DNA of 6,061 nucleotides from Weeksellaceae bacterium (GTDB taxonomy: Bacteria > Bacteroidota > Bacteroidia > Flavobacteriales > Weeksellaceae): the NCBI GenBank assembly GCA_028698395.1, contig JAQVDG010000137.1, positions 1-6,061 of the forward strand. Direction: 5' to 3'. A model generated the notes under the pieces. It saw nothing but the letters and a program-made list of their open reading frames with translations, did not search any database and was not told the origin of the DNA. Made by a program: the position numbers and the translations under genes. How positions within the stretch are numbered: the stretch's first letter is position 1; each line of letters begins with the position of its first letter. Of this stretch, positions 1-4,714 are shown piece by piece.

Positions 1-822
1 CAAATAGATATTGCAGATGAAAATATCTTAATAGTTTCTGACTATGCTTCAGAAGGAGTACAAGCCGGATACATCGGAGGAAATGGAATTCAAGATGCAA
101 TTTTAGATGTAGGAATGAAACAAGGAGGGATTTGGACATATTCAATGGATATCTACATTGAGTTTTTTGCTTCCGGTTACTTTAATGCACAACACGATTT
201 AGGTTCCATGGGAACTACCGGTAACTGGGCATATCAGTCATATATCGGACTTGACCCTACTGTAGAAGGATCACCTCAAGATCCGGGAACTTTCTATTTT
301 GCATCAGGAGGAACTGCATATTCTTTCCCTTATCCGGAAGAAACATGGTTCAATATTGCTGTTCAACATGATATGGATAATAATACATGTAGAATCTTCT
401 TTGACGGAGAAGAGTATTTCTGGCAAGATGCAGGTGGAAATATTATTGATATTCCTTTTGGAGATGATCCATTATTCCAAGGAAAAATTAATGGATTTGA
501 CTTTTATTCTGCCGACCCTAGTTCTTCTATGTTCATCGATAACATCAAATTCTATGAAGGAGAATTTCATTTAGGAGTACAAGATGTAGCCGTTAATTCA
601 ATCGAAGTTTATCCTACTGTAACAAAAGACATTGTAAATGTTGCAGCAAAATCAGAGATTAATAACATTGCAGTTTACAATACTTTAGGACAACAAGTGT
701 TGAATGTTAAAGCAAGTGGAACTACTACACAAATTAATGTTTCTTCACTTCCGGCTGGAGTTTACATGGTAAAAATCCAATCAGGAAAAGAAATAATTAC
801 AAAGAAAATAGTTGTAAAATAA
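1..822 (+). CDS. T9SS-exported protein with C-terminal sorting domain (5' end missing)
   Basis: The frame is open from base 1, so this is the last 273 codons of a longer protein; the Met codon at 115 is internal. Residues about 1-190 look like a concanavalin A/LamG-like jelly-roll module of the kind found in Bacteroidota secreted proteins: an N-terminal strand with SDYASEGVQAGYIGG, then SGYFNAQHDLG, WFNIAVQHDMDNNTCRIFFDG and SMFIDNIKFYEG. Residues about 201-273 are a type A T9SS sorting domain (Por_Secre_tail/TIGR04183 type): IEVYPTVTKDIVNV, IAVYNTLGQQVL, LPAGVYMVKI and the basic end TKKIVVK. By family knowledge, such proteins cross the inner membrane by Sec, pass the outer membrane through T9SS, and lose the C-terminal domain on release or anchoring. 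Substrate or enzymatic activity cannot be told; any catalytic domain would lie upstream of the window. Confidence 0.88.
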   Translation, partial: QIDIADENILIVSDYASEGVQAGYIGGNGIQDAILDVGMKQGGIWTYSMDIYIEFFASGYFNAQHDLGSMGTTGNWAYQSYIGLDPTVEGSPQDPGTFYFASGGTAYSFPYPEETWFNIAVQHDMDNNTCRIFFDGEEYFWQDAGGNIIDIPFGDDPLFQGKINGFDFYSADPSSSMFIDNIKFYEGEFHLGVQDVAVNSIEVYPTVTKDIVNVAAKSEINNIAVYNTLGQQVLNVKASGTTTQINVSSLPAGVYMVKIQSGKEIITKKIVVK

Positions 823-845
823 ATTTCAATTTAAAAGTTTGAATT

Positions 846-876
846 AGGAGCTTCGAATCTCGGAGCTCCTTTTTTT
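846..876 (+). terminator. Rho-independent terminator after the T9SS-cargo gene
   Basis: AGGAGCTTCG (846-855) pairs with CGGAGCTCCT (861-870) over 10 bp, with one G-U pair and a 5-nt loop, followed by a T run at 870-876. It lies 24 nt past the stop codon and separates this gene from the ribosomal protein promoter downstream. Confidence 0.9.
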
Positions 877-904
877 ATAAAACAAAATAAATTGTGGAAA
901 AGCA

Positions 905-937
905 TTTGTGTAAGTAAAAATGAATTTATACATTTGC
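905..937 (+). promoter_or_regulatory. Bacteroidota-type promoter for rplM-rpsI
   Basis: TTTG at 905-908 and TACATTTGC at 929-937 match the Bacteroidota primary sigma factor consensus (-33 TTTG, -7 TAnnTTTG) with a 20-nt spacer. Transcription would start near 940 and give a leader of about 43 nt before the GTG start of rplM. The position, just after a terminator and just before the first ribosomal protein gene, supports the call. The start site is inferred. Confidence 0.75.
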
Positions 938-982
938 AACCCGAAATTTCACTTACAAAGTAAATAATTAAAAATTAAGACA

Positions 983-1438
983 GTGGATACGTTAAGTTAT
1001 AAAACATTATCAGCTAATAAAGAATCAGCCCAGAAGGAATGGATTCAGGTAGATGCTACCGGTTTGAGTTTGGGGCGTTTAGCGTCAGGAATCGCCAAGT
1101 TAGCAAGAGGTAAGCACAAAACCAATTTTACTCCTCACGCAGATTGCGGAGATTATGTAGTGGTATTGAACGCAGACAAAGTAGAGTTAACCGGAAATAA
1201 ATGGGACGATAAATTATACATTCGTCACACAGGCTATCCGGGAGGACAAAGAAGTTTAACTGCTCAACAATTGTTTGACAGAGATTCTACCCGTTTGATA
1301 GAAAAAGCAGTAAAAGGGATGCTTCCTAAAAATAAATTAGGAGCTCAAATCTTGAAAAACGTTCATGTTTATGCTGGTGAAGACCATCCACATCAAGCAC
1401 AAAAACCAAAATCAATAGACATTAAAGCATATTTATAA
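983..1438 (+). CDS. rplM: 50S ribosomal protein L13 (uL13)
   Basis: This 151-residue protein is an early-assembling component of the large ribosomal subunit that binds 23S rRNA. Visible family features are [16 protein letters not shown] (20-35), the [22 protein letters not shown] region (50-71), HTGYPGGQR (82-90) and the L13 signature segment around 110-137 ([13 protein letters not shown], then [12 protein letters not shown]). The chosen start is a GTG, because the [14 protein letters not shown]-terminus encoded from it matches the N-terminus I recall for flavobacterial L13. No Shine-Dalgarno sequence is present; the region before it is A-rich (AAAAATTAAGACA), with an A at -3. It is the first gene of the cluster, with its own promoter, and rpsI starts 2 nt after its stop. 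The length is normal for the family with this N-terminal extension. Confidence 0.97.
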   Translation: MDTLSYKTLSANKESAQKEWIQVDATGLSLGRLASGIAKLARGKHKTNFTPHADCGDYVVVLNADKVELTGNKWDDKLYIRHTGYPGGQRSLTAQQLFDRDSTRLIEKAVKGMLPKNKLGAQILKNVHVYAGEDHPHQAQKPKSIDIKAYL

Positions 1439-1440
1439 TT

Positions 1441-1827
1441 ATGGCAATCGTTCACAAAATAGGCCGAAGAAAAACTTCTGTTGCACGTGTTTACTTGCAA
1501 GAAGGAAAAGGCGAAATTTTCATTAACGGACGTGAATTAAAAGATTATTTCACGACCGGAGTTTTACAGTACAAAGTAGAACAACCTTTGACAATTACAG
1601 GAACTAAAGGAAAATACAATGTTGATGTAAAAGTATTTGGAGGAGGTGTAACAGGACAAGCAGAAGCCATTCGTTTAGGGATTTCACGTGCTCTTTGTGA
1701 CGTGGATGCCGAGTTCAGAATACAACTAAAACCGGAAGGTTTGTTGACTCGTGACCCGAGAATGGTAGAACGTAAAAAATACGGACAGAAGAAAGCTCGC
1801 AAGAAATTCCAGTTCTCTAAACGTTAA
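1441..1827 (+). CDS. rpsI: 30S ribosomal protein S9 (uS9)
   Basis: This 128-residue protein of the small-subunit head has a basic C-terminal tail that, in the family, reaches the P-site tRNA. The sequence shows the N-terminal [15 protein letters not shown] (5-19), the S9 signature [19 protein letters not shown] (67-85), and the tail [16 protein letters not shown] with the usual final FSKR. The complete tail and typical length indicate an intact gene. Its ATG lies 2 nt beyond the rplM stop, so the pair is surely co-transcribed and may be translated by re-initiation. No Shine-Dalgarno sequence is visible. Confidence 0.98.
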   Translation: MAIVHKIGRRKTSVARVYLQEGKGEIFINGRELKDYFTTGVLQYKVEQPLTITGTKGKYNVDVKVFGGGVTGQAEAIRLGISRALCDVDAEFRIQLKPEGLLTRDPRMVERKKYGQKKARKKFQFSKR

Positions 1828-1836
1828 GAAAACTTG

Positions 1837-1908
1837 TTTAAAGTTTAATATTCAAAGTTTTATCTTGAACTATTTTAAGATAAAAAACTTTAAATTTTGA
1901 ACTTTGAA
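1837..1908. repeat. AT-rich overlapping inverted repeats downstream of rpsI
   Basis: Three inverted pairs overlap. TTTAAAGTTT (1837-1846) matches AAACTTTAAA (1885-1894). TTCAAAGTT (1851-1859) matches AACTTTGAA (1900-1908). AAAGTTTTATCTT (1854-1866) pairs with AAGATAAAAAACTTT (1877-1891), with two extra A residues bulged. They cannot all form at once. The element could act as a weak 3' end for the rplM-rpsI message, but there is no clean T run after any stem, so I do not call it a terminator. The recurring AAAGTTT/AACTTT words may simply reflect low-complexity intergenic sequence. Confidence 0.5.
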
Positions 1909-1927
1909 TTTCAAATAAATTAATCCA

Positions 1928-2030
1928 TTTTCCGAATAGTTTAGCATCTAAATGAATAAGGCGAGATAATTTCAACCACTTATTTATTGCTTGCTGATTA
2001 GGCGGAACGTAAACTAAAAATTAAAAGAAA
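1928..2030 (+). promoter_or_regulatory. Possible structured leader of rpsB
   Basis: The 103 nt before rpsB hold several complementary segments. TTCCG (1930-1934) pairs with CGGAA (2003-2007), and TAGTTTA (1937-1943) with TAAACTA (2010-2016). Because these two helices interleave, forming both would give a pseudoknot. Between them, AATGAATAAG (1951-1960) pairs with CTTATTTATT (1979-1988) over 10 bp with one G-U. A small hairpin, TTTAG (1940-1944) with CTAAA (1948-1952), would compete with the second helix. The last helix ends 14 nt before the ATG, within reach of an initiating ribosome. Autoregulatory leaders for S2 are known in gammaproteobacteria; a role here is inference only. I found no convincing promoter in this gap. 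Confidence 0.35.
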
Positions 2031-2792
2031 ATGGCAAAAGCAAATGTAAAAGAATTGTTAGAAGCCGGAGTTCACTTCGGACATTTAACAAGAAAATGGA
2101 ATCCCAACATGGCTCCTTATATCTTTATGGAGAAAAATGGAATCCATATTATTGACCTTCATAAAACAGCTGTTAAATTAGAAGAAGCAGCTAACGCTAT
2201 GGGGAAAATTGCAGCTTCAGGAAGAAAAATTCTTTTTGTAGCAACAAAAAAACAAGCAAAAGAAGTAGTAGCAAAACATGCGGAAAGTGTAAATATGCCT
2301 TACATCACTGAACGATGGATGGGAGGAATGTTAACAAACTTTGTTACTATCCGAAAAGCAGTTAAAAAAATGAATTCAATTGACCGTATGAAAAAAGACG
2401 GAACTTTTGAAACTTTATCCAAAAAAGAAAAATTACAGGTAAATCGTTTGAGAGCTAAATTGGAAAAAGATTTAGGTTCAATTGCTGATATGACACGTAT
2501 CCCTTCTGCTGTATTCGTTGTTGATACAATCAGAGAACATATCGCAGTTGCAGAAGCTCAAAAATTAGGAATTCCAATTTTTGCAATGGTCGATACCAAT
2601 ACCGATCCGCGTGAAGTAGATTTCCCTATTCCGGCTAATGATGATGCTTCGAAATCAGTTGATACCATCCTTGCTTATGTAACAAACGCTATCAAAGAAG
2701 GATTGACTAATCGCAAAGCAGAAAAAGAAAAATCAAAAGAAGAACCTAAAGAAGAAACAGTTGTTACTTCTGAAGATGACTCGAAAGAATAA
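2031..2792 (+). CDS. rpsB: 30S ribosomal protein S2 (uS2)
   Basis: This 253-residue protein binds late to the small subunit between head and body and is needed for S1-type interactions in other bacteria. The sequence shows the first S2 signature region ELLEAGVHFGHLTRKWNPNM (8-27), RWMGGMLTNF (95-104), and the second signature around 158-182 (PSAVFVVDTIREHIAVAEAQ), followed by IPIFAMVDTNTDP. Residues from about 229 form a charged, Glu/Lys-rich tail (EKEKSKEEPKEE, ending SEDDSKE) that is likely disordered; such variable tails are common in Bacteroidota S2. The ATG at 2031 follows AAATTAAAAGAAA, with no clear Shine-Dalgarno sequence. It sits in the usual rpsB-tsf order but is followed by a terminator hairpin. 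Confidence 0.98.
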   Translation: MAKANVKELLEAGVHFGHLTRKWNPNMAPYIFMEKNGIHIIDLHKTAVKLEEAANAMGKIAASGRKILFVATKKQAKEVVAKHAESVNMPYITERWMGGMLTNFVTIRKAVKKMNSIDRMKKDGTFETLSKKEKLQVNRLRAKLEKDLGSIADMTRIPSAVFVVDTIREHIAVAEAQKLGIPIFAMVDTNTDPREVDFPIPANDDASKSVDTILAYVTNAIKEGLTNRKAEKEKSKEEPKEETVVTSEDDSKE

Positions 2793-2832
2793 AAAGATTA
2801 AATTTCTACAATAACGAAATTTAAAAAATAAT

Positions 2833-2872
2833 AAAACGTAGTTCTTTCGATAATGAAGGAACTGCGTTTTTT
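2833..2872 (+). terminator. Terminator hairpin between rpsB and tsf
   Basis: AAACGTAGTTCTTTC (2834-2848) pairs with GAAGGAACTGCGTTT (2855-2869) over 15 bp with two G-U pairs and a 6-nt loop GATAAT. A run of six T follows (2867-2872). The form is that of an intrinsic terminator. It lies 41 nt past the rpsB stop and 36 nt before the tsf start, so it should lower or end transcription into tsf unless it is read through or tsf has its own promoter. Confidence 0.85.
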
Positions 2873-2908
2873 CAAAAAATCAAATAATAACTTTAAAAAA
2901 TAGAAACA

Positions 2909-3730
2909 ATGTATAAAGCAACTGCTTCAGAAGTAAGTAAACTTAGAAACGCTACCGGAGCCGGTATGATGGACTCTAAAAAAGCATTGGAAGAAGCCGG
3001 CGGAGATTTTGACAAAGCAGTGGAAATCTTGCGTAAAAAAGGACAAAAAGTAGCAGCAAACAGAGCTGATAGAGAAAGTACAGAAGGTGCTGTAATTGCA
3101 AAAGTAAATGCAGATAATACCAAAGGTGTAATTATTTCTTTGAATTGTGAAACTGATTTTGTGGCTAAAAATGAAGGTTTCATCGCTTTGGCTCAAAAAT
3201 TTGCTGATTTAGCATTTAATTATGACAATAAAGATGCTTTCTTAAATGCTTCAATTGACGGAATGACGGTTTCAGAAAAATTGATTGAACAAACAGGAGT
3301 GATTGGTGAAAAAATTGAAATCGGAACTTTCCAAACCATCGAAGGTCCGTTTGTAAATGCTTACATTCATGCAGGAAATAAAATTGGAGCAATAGCAGCC
3401 CTTTCTGCAAATGTAAACGGAGGTGAAGAGGTGGCAAAAGAGGTAGCAATGCAAGTAGCAGCCATGAATCCGGTTGCTTTGAATGAAGATGGAGTTTCGT
3501 CTGAAGTAATCGAAAAAGAATTAGAAATTGCAAAAGACCAATTACGTCAGGAAGGAAAACCTGAAAATATGATTGAAAATATTGCAAAAGGAAAATTACA
3601 AAAATTTTTCAAAGAAAATACTTTGGTTCACCAAGCCTTTATTAAAGATGGTAAAACTTCAGTAGCCGATTATGTGAAAACAGTAAATCCTGACTTAAAA
3701 GTGGTAGGATATATTCGTTTTAGCTTATAA
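2909..3730 (+). CDS. tsf: Translation elongation factor Ts
   Basis: EF-Ts (273 residues) is the cytoplasmic exchange factor that releases GDP from EF-Tu. The N-terminal UBA-like domain is clear (SKLRNATGAGMMDSKKALEE, 10-29, then ILRKKGQKVAANRADR, 40-55). The core holds the conserved TDFVA (82-86), whose Asp-Phe inserts next to the nucleotide site of EF-Tu in the E. coli complex. AEKLIEQTG-type sequence (SEKLIEQTGVIGEKIEIG) and the C-terminal HQAFIKDGKTSVADYVK complete the fold. It is shorter than the roughly 320-residue EF-Ts I recall from Flavobacterium and close to the 273-residue Chryseobacterium form. A weak -7-like TAACTTTA (2888-2895) precedes the ATG, but no good -33 partner is seen, so expression may depend on read-through from rpsB. 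Confidence 0.98.
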   Translation: MYKATASEVSKLRNATGAGMMDSKKALEEAGGDFDKAVEILRKKGQKVAANRADRESTEGAVIAKVNADNTKGVIISLNCETDFVAKNEGFIALAQKFADLAFNYDNKDAFLNASIDGMTVSEKLIEQTGVIGEKIEIGTFQTIEGPFVNAYIHAGNKIGAIAALSANVNGGEEVAKEVAMQVAAMNPVALNEDGVSSEVIEKELEIAKDQLRQEGKPENMIENIAKGKLQKFFKENTLVHQAFIKDGKTSVADYVKTVNPDLKVVGYIRFSL

Positions 3731-3750
3731 TTTAGAATGATTTATAAATG

Positions 3751-3786
3751 AAAAAAATGCAACAAAATTTTTTGTTGCATTTTTTT
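3751..3786 (+). terminator. Strong terminator after tsf
   Basis: ATGCAACAAA (3757-3766) pairs perfectly with TTTGTTGCAT (3771-3780). The flanking A run (3751-3756) and T run (3781-3786) can extend the stem or serve as the U-tract. It lies 20 nt past the tsf stop. The symmetry means it could also work on the opposite strand, though no minus-strand gene ends here. Confidence 0.9.
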
Positions 3787-3818
3787 ATTGCTCAATTAAA
3801 AAAATAGTTTAAATTTGC
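3787..3818 (+). promoter_or_regulatory. Bacteroidota-type promoter for the small sorting-domain protein
   Basis: ATTG (3787-3790, one mismatch to TTTG) and TAAATTTGC (3810-3818, full match to TAnnTTTG) are separated by 19 nt. Transcription is predicted to begin near 3821, leaving only about 8 nt before the ATG at 3829. The -33 element directly abuts the T run of the tsf terminator. Confidence 0.7.
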
Positions 3819-3828
3819 AAGTACGTAT

Positions 3829-4182
3829 ATGAGAAAACTTTTATTCATAGCAATTTTTAGTTTTGTAGCTTTGAGTGTGAACGCACAATCAAAAGCTAAT
3901 TCTCCTATATCTACAACTTCTTCTTCTATTTCAGTAAAAAAAGTAAGTATTTTACCTAACCCTGCGGTTGCCGACATAAAAATTTCGGTAGAAGGTACAG
4001 ATTCAGCCGTTCGTTCGGTTTCTATTTACAGTATTATTGGAAATGAAGTTTTTTCACAGTCCTATAATTCCACTTCAAAATCCATCGATATCAATGTTCG
4101 GAATTTGAAAAAAGGAAAATATATGGTACGTGTAATTTTTGAAGACAATTCTTCAGAAGTTGTTGCTCTTATGAAGCAATAA
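3829..4182 (+). CDS. Small secreted protein: signal peptide plus T9SS-type C-terminal domain
   Basis: The 117-residue product starts with a clear Sec signal peptide, MRKLLFIAIFSFVALSVNA (1-19). Cleavage before Gln20 would fit the Bacteroidota tendency for Gln at mature position 1 (pyroglutamate rule). Residues 21-37 are a Ser/Thr-rich linker. From about 38 to the end it resembles a type A sorting domain: VSILPNPAVADIKISV (39-54), VRSVSIYSIIGNEVF (61-75), and NLKKGKYMVRVIF (92-104). No other domain exists between signal and sorting module, so there is no obvious cargo. The final segment (SSEVVALMKQ) lacks the usual basic KKIVVK-like ending. It may be a periplasmic or surface beta-sandwich protein that reuses the fold, or a genuine T9SS substrate; function is unknown. 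It has its own promoter and ends against the convergent OsmC-family gene. Confidence 0.85.
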   Translation: MRKLLFIAIFSFVALSVNAQSKANSPISTTSSSISVKKVSILPNPAVADIKISVEGTDSAVRSVSIYSIIGNEVFSQSYNSTSKSIDINVRNLKKGKYMVRVIFEDNSSEVVALMKQ

Positions 4183-4581
4183 TTATTTTACTTCCCGACT
4201 TTTTATTTCAATAGAATTTGCAAGTGTTCGATGAATAGGGCATCGTTCTGCTATTTCAAATAACCGTTGTTTTTGTTCGTCAGATAAATCTCCAATAAGT
4301 TCAATTTCTTTTATAAAAGTGGTATTGTTTTCTTTTAGATTTCTTTCAAAATCCACATGCACAATTGCTTCTTCTAAATTCCAATTTTTTCTGGCAGCAT
4401 ACATTTTCATTGTGATAGCTGTACAAGCAGCAAGAGCTGCCGACAATAATTCTCCCGGATTAGGGCCTAAATCTTTTCCTTCTGCTTCAATCGGTTCGTC
4501 CACAATAAAATCATGATTATCCGTACGAATTGCCGTTCTGTATTTTTCAGATTTTATAGAAGCACTTGCTTTATTACCCAT
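4183..4581 (-). CDS. OsmC/Ohr-family peroxide-reducing protein
   Basis: The 132-residue product belongs to the OsmC-like family, thiol-dependent peroxidases that act on organic or fatty-acid hydroperoxides in the cytoplasm. Both reactive cysteines are visible: Cys53 in PGELLSAALAACTAITMKMY (42-61) and Cys114 in ERCPIHRTLAN (112-122). Glu44 lies in the usual GPNPGELL position, and Arg19 is a candidate for the arginine that lines the active site. The length and the CPIHRTL motif suggest the OsmC/YhfA-like branch rather than classical Ohr, but the branch cannot be fixed without alignment. The start at 4581 gives the normal family length. It is divergent from htpG and convergent with the small secreted protein, with which it shares no spacer: the two stop codons are adjacent. 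Confidence 0.93.
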   Translation of the reverse strand: MGNKASASIKSEKYRTAIRTDNHDFIVDEPIEAEGKDLGPNPGELLSAALAACTAITMKMYAARKNWNLEEAIVHVDFERNLKENNTTFIKEIELIGDLSDEQKQRLFEIAERCPIHRTLANSIEIKSREVK

Positions 4582-4607
4582 CTCAATTTTATATTTAGAT
4601 TAAAAGC

Positions 4608-4640
4608 CCAAGTTAAATGAATTGATTCAAAAAAACAAAA
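4608..4640 (-). promoter_or_regulatory. Possible promoter of the OsmC-family gene
   Basis: On the minus strand, TTTTG (complement of 4636-4640) and TAACTTGG (complement of 4608-4615) lie 20 nt apart. The second element has one mismatch to TAnnTTTG. Transcription would start near 4604 and give a leader of roughly 22 nt. The spacing is right, but the match is imperfect. Confidence 0.4.
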
Positions 4641-4647
4641 TGAAAAC

Positions 4648-4658
4648 GACAATTTGTC
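4648..4658. other. Short palindrome in the osmC-type/htpG divergent gap
   Basis: GACAATTTGTC is a perfect palindrome with 5-bp arms around a central T. It lies just upstream of the candidate -33 element of the OsmC-family gene and 57 nt before htpG, so it could be an operator. It is short, does not match the CIRCE element, and may be chance. The rest of the 133-bp gap is AT-rich, with no confident htpG promoter: TTTG at 4683-4686 and AAAATTTG at 4701-4708 are spaced too closely (14 nt). Confidence 0.25.
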
Positions 4659-4714
4659 AGCAAACAATCAACTGGTATTTTTTTTGACTAACAGCCATTA
4701 AAAATTTGAATGCT

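Noticed and set aside
115..117. ATG at 115 as the start of the first gene
   Set aside because: The frame is open upstream to base 1 and the upstream residues continue the jelly-roll-like domain, so this Met is internal.
1545..1802. Minus-strand open frame inside rpsI
   Set aside because: It lies wholly inside a conserved ribosomal protein gene, and its product shows no recognisable features.
1891..1899. TAAATTTTG as a -7 element for rpsB
   Set aside because: It has one extra base relative to TAnnTTTG, lies within the inverted repeats, and has only a poorly spaced TTG upstream.
2893..3587. Several minus-strand open frames opposite tsf
   Set aside because: All overlap the clear EF-Ts coding sequence, have odd Leu/Phe/Cys-rich compositions and no domain features; they are antisense shadows.
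3792..3977. Minus-strand open frame across the start of the small secreted protein
   Set aside because: It runs antisense through a good promoter and a signal-peptide-encoding gene and has no features of its own.
4319..4516. Plus-strand open frame opposite the OsmC-family gene
   Set aside because: The minus-strand frame carries both reactive cysteines and the family motifs; the opposite frame has no support.
4683..4708. TTTG plus AAAATTTG as the htpG promoter
   Set aside because: The 14-nt spacer is too short for the -33/-7 arrangement, the -7 has a mismatch, and the start would fall almost on the ATG.
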